64,000 nt of DNA from Legionella rowbothamii (lineage in GTDB: Bacteria > Pseudomonadota > Gammaproteobacteria > Legionellales > Legionellaceae), in contig NZ_CAAAIM010000010.1 in NCBI RefSeq assembly GCF_900639985.1, forward strand, positions 62,001-126,000, read 5' to 3'. The position numbers and the translations under genes were made by a program. The notes beneath the pieces were generated by a model. It made no database searches and was not told where the DNA came from. It was given only the letters and a program-made list of their open reading frames with translations. Positions within the stretch are counted from its first letter, which is position 1, and every line of letters begins with the position of its first letter. Of the stretch, positions 54,646-63,698 are shown one piece after another.

Positions 54646-54782
54646 TTTTAATTTATCTTCATGTATAATTTGAACCTACCCTAACCCGTAATAGGACAAC
54701 CTAGAGGATTGGAAAAGAAAAAATTTTCGCAATTTCTAACTAAATTAGTTCTGTTATATTCCTCTTTTTTTGGTGTAAAAAC

Positions 54783-56768
54783 ATGCAAAATAAAATAGAT
54801 TTGAAGATTTTTTTAACGAAATTTGATATTTGGGATTCCTGGCAGGAAAAATTCAATTTGAAAAATATGGGCTTATTTGTAAGTCATGCTAAGCCATTAA
54901 TTACGTCCTTAGATGATTTATTAAGAACTGATTCCCTTAATAAAATTTTAAAATCTATTTTATTAGATGATAATTGGGATGACATTGAGTCTATAGATGT
55001 TTCCTCACGCATTGTTGACAATACGTATGTAAGGAAATGTATTGCAGCCATTGCTGAATTAGAACAAAGAGAGGACTATGCCGATATCAAATTATTGATT
55101 TATTATGCCATTGCTATTCGCTTTTATATTGAAAAAATAAATAAAAATGTACCGATCCCCTCCACCAAATTAAGTGCAGAAAAATCCAAAGAGGATTTCA
55201 ACAGATTAAAAGATATAGACCCTGGCTGTTTAACATTGAGCTCAAATGAAGGGCGAAAGTCATCAAACTATTTTATGGAAGAATTCAGATTTTCTTGTAA
55301 AAAAGAAGGAAAAAACGTAACTTATTTCCAATATTGGAGTTCGTCTTCTTTAATTGGAAGAATACTTTCCTTTTTGAAAAAAAACGATTGCATTAAACCG
55401 ACTTTATTTGATCAACACCGTAGTGACATAGCTCCTTCACAATTCCGACCTGCAAGCATTAAATATTTGACCTATTATATTACTCAATTAGACTCTCGAG
55501 TATCTATAACCAATTATTTGAATTTATGCGGAGGATGGGGAGACCGATTGGTTGGAGCATTAGCAACTCCTAGTATTAAGCGATACATACAAACGGATCC
55601 CAATGAAGAGTTACTCAACGCAACTCAGCAAATTTATGATACCTATGATCCGGATCATGAAACCACTGTGTATCTTTACGATAAACCTATGGAAGATTTG
55701 ACCAAGGAAGAACTTTGTCCAGGTGGTGAGAAAAATGACCTCGTAGCATATTCTCCACCTTATTTCAAAAAAGAATTGTATCATGGAGAAAATCAATCGC
55801 ATCTCAGATATCCTACGATAAATGAGTGGGTCACCGAGTTTTTATACAAAAGTGTGTGGGTGAGTTATAACGCACTCAATGTCAATGGCGTTCTTGCTAT
55901 TAATTTAGCGGACATTAAAATACCAAATGGAACATTATATAAGTTAACGGATTGCCTTATTCACTATTTAGAAAATGATATGTCTCCTTTCTTTTCAAAA
56001 TTTTCTGAGCCACTTATCTATCCTACTACGAGGGTATCTAATGAATCAAAAATATTTTTATATCAAGCTAAAGAGTGTACAGATGTTTTACCGAAATGTC
56101 TTAGTTTTAGTATGGAACCTTGGACGACAGTAAAGAGCACGAAAGCCGAGTCAAAACAGAACAAAATAAAGCGTGACTCAGGGCAAATAGTTACAGGTTC
56201 AAGTAATGAATCAGCGTTACCTTTAACGAGAGCTAATGCCAATAATGAAGGAACACCGCACGTTCAGAATCTCTATGCTTCAATATTACCCTATCCAGGA
56301 TTATTCTTACCATTTGGCCAAAGTATACCCACAGAAATGCCTCCATCATTCAATAGATTTTTTAGTCCGTTTCCAACAACATCTAATGCGCCATCTTCTT
56401 CTACAGTAAAGAGCAAAAAAATAAAGCGTGATTCGGGGCAAATAGTTACAGGTTCAAGTAGTGAAGCAGCGTTACCTTTAGTTAATGCCAATAATACAGA
56501 AACACCGTACGTTCAGAATCCCTGTGCTTCAATATTATCTTATCAAGAATTATTTTTACTATTGGGCCAAAATATACCCCCGGCAATGCCTCCTTTCCAA
56601 ACAGAGCCATCCAGTAGGATTTTTAATCCATTCTCGACAGCATCTAATGCCCCATCCTCTTCTACCCTTGAGGTATCGTCTAATCCATATCTATTTATGT
56701 CGAGTAACAATAAGCAAAAAAGCCCCTCTGCATCTGAAGAGAATAAGAGGAGTTATACAAGTAGATAA
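54783..56768 (+). CDS. DNA-methyltransferase-like protein with repetitive tail, candidate effector
   Basis: A 661-residue protein. Residues 1-200 are helical. Residues 225-430 match SAM-dependent DNA methyltransferases of the phage/giant-virus type: LNLCGGWGDRLVGAL (motif I, near 247), TDPNEELL (acidic motif II), DLVAYSPPYFKKELY (motif IV SPPY at 324-327) and SHLRYPTINEWVTEFLYKSV, then GVLAINLADI. The order motif I then IV suggests N6-adenine or N4-cytosine specificity. From about 460 the tail has two 85-residue repeats beginning KRDSGQIVTGSS, rich in Ser, Asn and Pro. Possible translocated nucleomodulin or defence enzyme; both are inference. Confidence 0.72.
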   Translation: MQNKIDLKIFLTKFDIWDSWQEKFNLKNMGLFVSHAKPLITSLDDLLRTDSLNKILKSILLDDNWDDIESIDVSSRIVDNTYVRKCIAAIAELEQREDYADIKLLIYYAIAIRFYIEKINKNVPIPSTKLSAEKSKEDFNRLKDIDPGCLTLSSNEGRKSSNYFMEEFRFSCKKEGKNVTYFQYWSSSSLIGRILSFLKKNDCIKPTLFDQHRSDIAPSQFRPASIKYLTYYITQLDSRVSITNYLNLCGGWGDRLVGALATPSIKRYIQTDPNEELLNATQQIYDTYDPDHETTVYLYDKPMEDLTKEELCPGGEKNDLVAYSPPYFKKELYHGENQSHLRYPTINEWVTEFLYKSVWVSYNALNVNGVLAINLADIKIPNGTLYKLTDCLIHYLENDMSPFFSKFSEPLIYPTTRVSNESKIFLYQAKECTDVLPKCLSFSMEPWTTVKSTKAESKQNKIKRDSGQIVTGSSNESALPLTRANANNEGTPHVQNLYASILPYPGLFLPFGQSIPTEMPPSFNRFFSPFPTTSNAPSSSTVKSKKIKRDSGQIVTGSSSEAALPLVNANNTETPYVQNPCASILSYQELFLLLGQNIPPAMPPFQTEPSSRIFNPFSTASNAPSSSTLEVSSNPYLFMSSNNKQKSPSASEENKRSYTSR

Positions 56769-57029
56769 ACCTTAGAGCCGGCATCGTCATGTATGGACCC
56801 AGACCTGGGTGCAAGAAGTAATTCAATAAATTGTTAGCAAGCGAGATAGAGATGCAGCCATGTATACGGCTTCTTGTTACAGTGCCTAGTCAGCTCATGA
56901 GCCCTGATAGTCTCTGCGCTCTTTCTCCTCATCAACTAATCGGCTTCTTGAGCCCATGACGATGTTAGGTTTTGAAAGAGCAGGTCCTACCTGTTTTGCT
57001 ATCACTTAGTGTTTTACCTTAAGCACACT
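56769..57029. other. non-coding debris
   Basis: 260 bp between the methyltransferase-like gene and insertion-sequence fragments. No supported gene; sequence composition shifts from AT-rich to more mixed, suggesting degraded mobile DNA. Confidence 0.45.
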
Positions 57030-57345
57030 CCCGACGGTAGTAACACAGTTTTATTCTTGTTCTATTTATGCCGTACACGCCACCTCAGGCTGATAACACA
57101 CACCGGTTGACATGATAGCCCAGATGGCTCGTACATTCTTATTGGCTAAAGCAGCACCGTCAAGTAAACTATTAGTGATGTAAAAAGGAGCTGGATCCTA
57201 ATTTCAGGCGCAAAGAATCTCGGTTGCAGCAGACAAACGCATTGAACGAACTGAGTTAACTGAATATGTTGCTAATTTTCCCCAATGCACGATTGTTATG
57301 GAGTTCTATGGTGGCTCAAATTACTGGGCGCGAGTTTTTCAGAAA
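57030..57345. mobile_element. nested IS110 and IS6-end fragments
   Basis: 57030-57165 (minus strand) corresponds to the C-terminal end of an IS110 transposase and its 3' flank (complement GGCTATCATGTCAACCGGTG and TGTTACTACCGTCGGGAGTG, as at 61880-61965). 57168-57225 repeats the end of the IS6-type element at 53835-53905 (CACCGTCAAGTAAACT to AGGCGCAAAGAATCTCG). 57226-57345 (plus strand) reads an IS110 N-terminal piece (ADKRIERTELTEYVANFPQC, then IVMEFYGGSNYWARVF). All are fragments. Confidence 0.7.
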
Positions 57346-57387
57346 TAGAGGTTCTAAACGCTAGCCGTCGAAATTTCCGTGCATTAA

Positions 57388-57665
57388 TTAATCATCCCAA
57401 AATTCTTTAAATTTTACAGAAGCAATTTCTGTGTACCTTATGGTATGTTGAATACTGCGAGTATCCCAACCGTCATTAGCTAATTTGAAGCCTGTTGAGT
57501 GACGAAGCATATGAGGGTGTATCGCCAAGCGAAGTTCTGCTTTGTCCCCTGCCCTAGCGATAATTTTTCTGAAAGTATCTGTAGTAATGGGCGCTTTGCG
57601 CTCCGTCATAAAAACATAATCTGTTTCTGGGTAATCGCGTTTTTAATTGACGCAGCGCTCTAATC
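57388..57665 (-). pseudogene. integrase C-terminal fragment (FimB/Xer-type)
   Basis: The minus-strand frame reads APITTDTFRKIIARAGDKAE, then HPHMLRHSTGFKLANDGWDT and RSIQHTIRYTEIASVKFKEF, the H-x-L-R-H box and the Tyr region of a tyrosine recombinase. About ten residues including the second catalytic His (usual LGH) are deleted between RSIQH and TIRYTE. Upstream codons to 57665 (EIRALRQLK and PETDYVFMTER) continue in shifted frames. Inactive. Confidence 0.8.
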
Positions 57666-57897
57666 TCTGGACCAAAAAGAAGGTGGCTGGGATTCCAATT
57701 TTAACGAACCACATGAAGCAGGCCTTGTTTTAAATCTATTTGTGACCAATGTAATGAGTTCATCAACCTAACAACCCGATCCATCTATTATGACTTTAAT
57801 TTAAAGCCATTATCTATACCACGATATGGATAAAAAAAATTCTTTGTGTATAATTTACGCCTCAAGTCCTTAAAAGAAAATCAACAGGGAATATAAG

Positions 57898-59610
57898 ATG
57901 ACGTATTATATAAAAAGTGCAAAACAAAGTAAGTTAATCCACAATGTGCAAAATACCAAGTTGGGTTACACCAAGCTTAATTTTTCTAGTGCCCTTAAGA
58001 AAAAAAGCGTTTCGCAAATAATAGAAATTTTCCAGGCGATACCGGACTATATTGTTGCTCTCGATTTAAGTTTTCTTCAATTGGGCACTCGAAATGCGGA
58101 GGAAGTAAGGGACATTTTAAAGGCTATTCCTGGCTGGGTTACCTCAGTGGAATTGAGTTATAATGATTTAAATCTATTGAAAACAGATGAATTGATTCAA
58201 GCTTTAAGTGGGCTTCATACCAATATCACTCATATTCATTTGGATGGAAATAATCTGGGGCATAAAAGTGGCACTGCTCTGTCAACGATTTTGACTACCC
58301 TGGCGAATAGAGATAAGCTACATGCTCTTGATTTAAGAGATAACAAACTTTATTTAAGAAAAGCTGATTTTGAATTAATTTTCATTTCTGAGACGAATCA
58401 AGGTCAAGGTAATCTCGGTAATATTAGTGAGCTGAACTTAAGTGATAACCGACTAGATATAATACCGACCGACAAATTAATTCAGGCGATAGCTCTGTTA
58501 TCAGCTCATTTAAAATCCCTTAATCTTGGTGGAAATTATTTGCATGAAAAAAGCACGGATGATAGATTCGTTGAAATTTTCCAGTCGATTTCTGTTAATG
58601 TAACTACTCTAAATTTAGAACGAAACGGCCTGAGCAGAATAGAAACAACAATATTAATCGCTCTAATGAAGAATATTCCCAAACACTTAACTTCGCTAAG
58701 TTTATATGCAGATAATTTTTATAATAATTTGCAGCAAGAAACATTAAATGAATACTTTGGCCTAGTTCCTGGTTTTGATAATAAAAATGATGATGAATTG
58801 GAAAAAATCCTGGGTACTATTCCTGAGACGGTAGAGACGCTTGATTTTAGTGGGATGCTCCTTGCAGGAAGAGGCATTGACTCATTAATCAGATTTATGC
58901 ATTCTCTTCCCAAAGGAGTTACGACACTGAATTTTAGCTCTAATAACCTTCATCGAATTAAAGCACGGGACTTATCAAGACTGTTTGAAGCGATTCCTTC
59001 TCACATAACTTCTATTAATTTGAGTAATAATGGCTTGGGGGAAATGGATACCGCCACATTAAAGAAGGCCTTTGCTATCATTCCAAAGAATGTTACGTCT
59101 ATTTCTTTAGGTGATAACAAATTTTATAAAAAGAAACACAGTGAAGTGATTGAAATTTTAAGCGCGATACCTATTCATGTAAAAAATATCAACGTTGAAA
59201 AAAATAAATTATTTAAGAAGGTACAAACAACAGATAATTTCTTTAACACCATGCAAAACCATGTTAAGGAACCGGAACGTTTTAATTGGAGAGACAACGG
59301 AGAATCCAATTTTTCCAGAGCTTTAGCACCCATGATTTCTTTTGCTACAAAAGGAAGAACAAATAAGGCCGCAGAGCCTTTGCCTGCAGATAACGTTGCT
59401 ACAATTTTGTCATTCCTTGCCCCAGCATCAGTTAAATCAAATTATATTAAGCAACTTATTATAGAAAAAGAAGAGAAAAATCAGCTTTCCTCCTCAACAA
59501 ACACAGCAGGAAATAACTCTTTACCAACTAATATTTTTCAGTTCTTTAAGAAATTTATTCCTAAAAGAACTGTTGAAAGTAATGAAACATCTGCAAATTG
59601 CATTATATAA
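57898..59610 (+). CDS. leucine-rich-repeat protein, candidate Dot/Icm effector
   Basis: A 570-residue soluble protein with about 13 RI-type leucine-rich repeats between 45 and 440 (for example VTSVELSYNDLNLLKTDELI, LHALDLRDNKLYLRKADFEL, ITSINLSNNGLGEMDTATLK), each about 28-33 residues. The C-terminal 110 residues (from about 455) are a non-repeat module with ADNVATILSFLAPASVK, typical of Legionella LRR (LegL) proteins, and a Ser/Thr/Asn-rich end ending NCII. Such LRRs bind host proteins after type IV secretion. AGGGA precedes the start. Intact. Confidence 0.82.
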   Translation: MTYYIKSAKQSKLIHNVQNTKLGYTKLNFSSALKKKSVSQIIEIFQAIPDYIVALDLSFLQLGTRNAEEVRDILKAIPGWVTSVELSYNDLNLLKTDELIQALSGLHTNITHIHLDGNNLGHKSGTALSTILTTLANRDKLHALDLRDNKLYLRKADFELIFISETNQGQGNLGNISELNLSDNRLDIIPTDKLIQAIALLSAHLKSLNLGGNYLHEKSTDDRFVEIFQSISVNVTTLNLERNGLSRIETTILIALMKNIPKHLTSLSLYADNFYNNLQQETLNEYFGLVPGFDNKNDDELEKILGTIPETVETLDFSGMLLAGRGIDSLIRFMHSLPKGVTTLNFSSNNLHRIKARDLSRLFEAIPSHITSINLSNNGLGEMDTATLKKAFAIIPKNVTSISLGDNKFYKKKHSEVIEILSAIPIHVKNINVEKNKLFKKVQTTDNFFNTMQNHVKEPERFNWRDNGESNFSRALAPMISFATKGRTNKAAEPLPADNVATILSFLAPASVKSNYIKQLIIEKEEKNQLSSSTNTAGNNSLPTNIFQFFKKFIPKRTVESNETSANCII

Positions 59611-60290
59611 TACTGGCTCTGTCCAATATACGACAACAGCTATTATCGATAACTTTCTAAAAAAATTAGCTTGCAATAAAGGATGGCTCATATGCGTTGA
59701 AAAAAAACCGCATTATTGTGTTTAAATTTAGCGCAAGCAATTAATCAAGAATAAATTTCAGAAAAAAATCAATCAATGTTCTATTGATAATGCTCGCGCT
59801 AAGGTGCTTTTAGTAGGAATTCAATAAGATCCTCCAGACGCACGTACTCAAGTGTTTCAGCAATTAAATTTAAATAAAAATCCTTATTACTTCAACAAAA
59901 AAACGGATTACTGATGCACGGAATATCCCATCATTGAGAAAACAATGGTATAATGAGCTCAGTAATCATATTATCGAAAATTAGCCTACTGCCAACAGAG
60001 AAGTCTAATGCAATAAGACAGGAGTTCAATTAACTAGAACACATTTTGTTTCCTAGTGATGAATTGATTCTGAGTTTGCAGCAAAAAAGTATTGCTCCAT
60101 TATTCCCGCCAAAGTGCAGAATCAAACGAAAACAACGTTAATGTGCGAAAAAAACTTACCGCAATAATTAGAAAACAGAAGTTGTTATTATGTGAAGGAC
60201 CCTACGAATACAAGCTTATAGATTTACCCAGAACTTTTGAAGCAATAATATACAAAGATAAGCATTATTTAACATCAGGATATCACTCAA
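59611..60290. other. degraded region without a supported gene
   Basis: 680 bp of AT-rich sequence with short frames broken by stops. A 74-codon frame at 60092-60316 (RKKLTAIIRKQKLLLCEGPY onward) runs into the next gene and has no ribosome binding site or recognised domain; it may be the 3' relic of a lost gene. Confidence 0.45.
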
Positions 60291-61202
60291 ATGCAAATAC
60301 ACGAGGGGCGTCATGAACGGCGAGTGCTTAAAATATCAATAGCTGTTACCTTTATCTTAGCGGTGGTAGGTATTTTATTTGGGCTATTGTCGGGCTCATT
60401 GGCGATTGTCTTTGACGGTATGTTTAATATGGTTGATACCGTTATGTCAACCTTGGCCTTTTTTGTTGCCCGGCTTTTAACAAGAACAGGGGACCGGAGA
60501 TTTCAATACGGTTACTGGCATATTGAACCTATGGTTCTTGTTTTGAATGGTAGTATTCTAATACTTCTTTGTGCTTATGCGATGATAAATGCCATAGGCA
60601 GTTTAATGTCTGGTGGGCATGAGTTGAATTTTGATTGGGCATTTGTGTTTGCTCTTTTGGTCTTTTTTTTATCCACCGGCATGTATTTTTACTTGATTAA
60701 AACAAACCGAAAAATCAAGTCCGAATTCTTACGATTAGACATTCAAAGTTGGCTAATGTCTGGATTGATCTCCTCATCTCTCCTTTTGGCGTTTGGTATC
60801 GCCGCGTTGTTGCATGGTGGGGTCTACGGATATTTTACCCCCTACATCGATCCCCTTATTTTGGCGAGTCTTACAGCTTGTTTGATTTTTGTGCCTATGG
60901 CCACGGTCCGAGATGCACTGCGCGACATATTTCGCATGGCCCCCTTGGAGCTTGATGAAAAAATAAGAGATTTTTTAGAGCAGCTTATAAAACAGCGTAA
61001 TTTCAAAACCTATACAAGCTACGTTGCAAAAATAGGACGTGCACAGTTTATTGAAATACATATAGTACTACCCATGAATTTTCCAATTTCAAACATTGAA
61101 ACCTTGGATGAAATTCGTAATGAAATCGCATTGGCTATTGGAGAAGATTCCCCAAGACGTTGGCTAACCATAGCTTTTACTGCAAATGAAAACTGGATTT
61201 AA
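60291..61202 (+). CDS. cation diffusion facilitator transporter
   Basis: A 303-residue CDF-family inner-membrane metal/proton antiporter. Six TM helices run from about 10 to 215; TM2 holds VFDGMFNMVDT (Asp pair of the metal site), the loop has YGYWHIEPM, and TM5 region DIQSWLMSG. The C-terminal cytoplasmic domain (about 220-303, KTYTSYVAKIGRAQFIEIHI) is the ferredoxin-like dimer domain. Metal unknown (zinc or cadmium typical). The start codon is uncertain because no ribosome binding site is seen; it may be a few codons later. Confidence 0.88.
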   Translation: MQIHEGRHERRVLKISIAVTFILAVVGILFGLLSGSLAIVFDGMFNMVDTVMSTLAFFVARLLTRTGDRRFQYGYWHIEPMVLVLNGSILILLCAYAMINAIGSLMSGGHELNFDWAFVFALLVFFLSTGMYFYLIKTNRKIKSEFLRLDIQSWLMSGLISSSLLLAFGIAALLHGGVYGYFTPYIDPLILASLTACLIFVPMATVRDALRDIFRMAPLELDEKIRDFLEQLIKQRNFKTYTSYVAKIGRAQFIEIHIVLPMNFPISNIETLDEIRNEIALAIGEDSPRRWLTIAFTANENWI

Positions 61203-61239
61203 TGAAGAAGTACATCCCCAAAAAAATATACCAACTCGA

Positions 61240-61970
61240 AAGAGCTGAGGAATAGCGGAAGCAGTCACGCGTCCAGAAATGAAATTTGTTGCAGTAAAAA
61301 CGGCTGTCAACAAGACGTATTGATGGTGCACCGAGTAAGAGAGCTGTTAGTGAAACAACGAACAGCCCAGGCCAATCAGATAAGAGGTTTATTGAATGAA
61401 TACGGAATCATTCTTCCACAAGGTATTCGTCAAGTTCGTCAACTAATGGAGCGATTGAATGACCATAGCGCTCATTTAAGTAGTACGACGTACGCCTTAT
61501 TTGTCCGACTTTATGAGCAATTTAAAGCTACCGATAATGAAGTCGTCTTTTATGACCAGGAAATCAAAGCGCAAGCGATGAGCAATCCTTTATGTTGTGA
61601 GGTGATGAAAATTGAAGGCATTGGTCCCATGACTGCTTCGGCAATAGTGGCCAGTATTGGCGACCCTAATGTATTTAAAAATGGCCGTGAAGTATCCGCA
61701 TGGCTTGGGTTAACTCCAAAACAACATTCCAGGGGGCACCCACTGTGACGCGCTACTGTGATAATAAAACCGATACGAAGAGCCAATGGGTTGTTCGTAA
61801 AAAGCTTCAGCATGGGCCAATAACGCAGCGGGCGCTTTAGCCAATAAAAATGCACAAATCATCTGGGCTATCAGGGCAACAGGTGCGTGTTATCAGCCTG
61901 AACTTGCGTGTACTGCATAAAAATACAACAAGAACAAATACCGTGTTACTACCGTCTGGAGTGTGTTATT
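61240..61970 (+). pseudogene. IS110-family transposase remnant
   Basis: The intact middle frame (61320-61748) reads VHRVRELLVKQRTAQANQIR, GLLNEYGIILPQGIRQVRQL, then IEGIGPMTASAIVASIGDPN and GREVSAWLGLTPKQHS, the C-terminal transposase_20 motif with the conserved Gly-Ser/Pro region. Two frameshifts break both sides (near 61310 and 61745), and the N-terminal DEDD catalytic part is missing. The end sequence matches the fragment at 57030-57165. Confidence 0.85.
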
Positions 61971-62031
61971 TGGATAAAACCCCTATTAGTTATTCTAAGG
62001 GGCGCGATATTTTGGAAGCTAATGTCTGAAT

Positions 62032-62532
62032 TTATTGTTCAAGCATAAATATTTCATTGTCAAATTCCGCTTGTTTTTCATGATACTTTGGATCACGCCT
62101 ATAATCTTCCAGTATCTTTTTTAGCCTCAATATTATATTTCGAATCCTAATCCTATCATTGCGTCGCGTTACATTTATTTCGGAATTCAGATTTAATTTT
62201 TCAATATTCCAACTTCCCTTCCTGGTCTTGGCTTTCCATTGAATATCTGAAATATCAAGATGCTTATTTATCTCTTCCGGTGGCCTGGGATATATTATTT
62301 CCTTTTTCATGAGAAAATCAGCCCTCCTAGGCCAATAATCTTTTTTATAATTATTACAACTAGGGCAGGAATAAATTAAATTTGTATAATCATCTATTAG
62401 CTTAGGAAATTTATTCTTTGGTTTATAGTGATCAATGTGAAAAATCTTATAACCACCAATTTCTGGTTCTCTTGTTTGACAGTATGCACATTGGTACCTT
62501 AATTGTTGTTTATGTCTTCGATAATTGACCAT
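62032..62532 (-). CDS. HNH endonuclease
   Basis: A 166-residue protein. N-terminal HNH core: CAYCQTRE (zinc Cys pair), KIFHIDHYKPKNKF (catalytic His), then LIYSCPSCNNYKKDYW (second Cys pair and Asn). Such single-domain HNH nucleases occur next to ATPase or regulatory subunits in defence systems (for example PtuB-like). The start overlaps the stop of the upstream truncated gene by 34 bp, so they formed an operon. Confidence 0.85.
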   Translation of the reverse strand: MVNYRRHKQQLRYQCAYCQTREPEIGGYKIFHIDHYKPKNKFPKLIDDYTNLIYSCPSCNNYKKDYWPRRADFLMKKEIIYPRPPEEINKHLDISDIQWKAKTRKGSWNIEKLNLNSEINVTRRNDRIRIRNIILRLKKILEDYRRDPKYHEKQAEFDNEIFMLEQ

Positions 62533-62975
62533 AATTTAATTGCAATTGTATAGGATGAAAGAATGATGAGTATTTTTTTATCTTGAATGTTTTTTACTTT
62601 GTTAATATGTTGAGCTTTTTCAACTATGCTATTTAAGTCTTCCTCTGAGGGAAGATCTCGAGCTTCAAGAGAGTACATTTCTATATCAATAATCTCAATT
62701 TTTTTGTCGATTTTTGCCAATTTCTTATTCCTAAATGGGCTAAATTGATTAAAAATGGATCCGAGAACCTGATTTCTATTATCAATTAGATTGTATTTTT
62801 CTTTATAAAGACAGGATAATACTTGTTCCGTAGTCTCAATAAGAGTGACGGTTGTTAGATCTTCAGTTGCCCTTTCAATGGCTGAAAAAGATAAGCTAAA
62901 ATCCCTATCATTAGATTCTGTATGGGCTCTTTTTAGTTGATGCCCAACTAGGCCTAGCGCTCCGAAACTGGCGCC
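62499..62975 (-). pseudogene. 5'-truncated partner gene of the HNH endonuclease
   Basis: Open frame of about 158 codons without a proper start: from a stop at 62976-62978 it reads directly through breakpoint motif C (GASFGALGLVGHQ) into SNDRDFSLSFSAIERATEDL, NQVLGSIFNQFSPFRNKKLA and a C-terminal EDLNSIVEKAQHINKVKNIQ segment. The protein is helical without catalytic motifs in what remains. It is the C-terminal end of a larger protein, possibly the regulatory subunit of an HNH-based defence pair. Confidence 0.65.
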
Positions 62976-62985
62976 CTAACGCAAA
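62951..62985 (+). repeat. recurrent 36-bp breakpoint motif, copy C
   Basis: GGCCTAGCGCTCCGAAACTG followed by GCGCCCTAACGCAAAA. It lies exactly at the junction between the truncated HNH partner gene and the 3' flank of the second trxC. Confidence 0.78.
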
Positions 62986-62987
62986 AC

Positions 62988-63422
62988 TCAAAAATATTGT
63001 TTAACCCAGCGAACAATGTCTTGAGCACTCATTACCCCGGAGTGTCGGCCGTGTTCTTTTCCGTGAGAAAATAGCATTAAAGTAGGAATGCTTTGAATTT
63101 GGTAACGAGCGGCTAATGCTTGTTCTGATTCCGTATTAATTTTAACAAGTCTAATTTCTGGCTCAAGCATCTGTGCAGCCGCTTCAAAATAGGGCGCCAT
63201 CATTTTACATGGACCACACCACTCAGCCCAAAAATCAACAAGCAATGGAATATCATTCTTCCTGAAATGAAGATCAAATTGTGCTTCATCTAGCGCAACA
63301 GGCTTTCCATCAAAGAGTGATTTTTGACACTTCCCACATTTAGGGTGCTCGGTTAATCGTGCTGAAAACAAACGATTTGTTATATGACAATGAGGACAAA
63401 CAATATGGATTGAATCACTCAT
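62988..63422 (-). CDS. trxC: thioredoxin 2 (TrxC), second copy
   Basis: A 144-residue TrxC with the N-terminal zinc site (CPHCH, CGKC) and active site WCGPCK. It differs from the copy at 20241 at about one residue in seven, more than expected for a recent local duplication, so the two copies were probably acquired separately or diverged for some time. Here it is followed downstream by breakpoint motif C and preceded by a DUF2892 gene and an RND permease, an order common in metal/drug-efflux islands of this group. Confidence 0.93.
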   Translation of the reverse strand: MSDSIHIVCPHCHITNRLFSARLTEHPKCGKCQKSLFDGKPVALDEAQFDLHFRKNDIPLLVDFWAEWCGPCKMMAPYFEAAAQMLEPEIRLVKINTESEQALAARYQIQSIPTLMLFSHGKEHGRHSGVMSAQDIVRWVKQYF

Positions 63423-63478
63423 AACACTAGTTCCTATTTATTTTACTTCGTTATTTTTTTATATCTGAATACTAATTC

Positions 63479-63679
63479 TTACCCAATAAACTTCTTTAAA
63501 ATCATCTCAAGAGGACAAAGTCCTGTAAATCCACTTTGAAAAAGATTAGCTCCTACAAATACAGTAAACCATAAAAAATTAGCGCTTATAAATACTGGAC
63601 TGGTCGAAACGCCTAGCGCGAGTGATATCAAAACAAAGGCACCAGCGACAATTCGAATAATACGTTCAATAGTCATCAT
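63479..63679 (-). CDS. DUF2892 (YgaP-like) small membrane protein
   Basis: A 66-residue protein with two TM helices (VAGAFVLISLALGV; FLWFTVFVGANLFQSGFTG) and the conserved GLCPLEMIL end, matching DUF2892. AGGAG lies five bases before the start. In many bacteria it neighbours rhodanese or thioredoxin genes, as here. It is 56 bp upstream of trxC on the same strand. Confidence 0.9.
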   Translation of the reverse strand: MMTIERIIRIVAGAFVLISLALGVSTSPVFISANFLWFTVFVGANLFQSGFTGLCPLEMILKKFIG

Positions 63680-63698
63680 CTATTCTCCTAATACTAAT

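Noticed and set aside
60092..60316. 74-codon frame before the CDF gene
   Set aside because: No ribosome binding site, overlaps the start of the transporter gene, no recognisable domain; noted only as a possible relic.
62941..62985. Integron attC site at the recurrent motif
   Set aside because: GCCCAAC and CTAAC-like boxes occur, but in the same orientation rather than as inverse R boxes, and no integron integrase is present.
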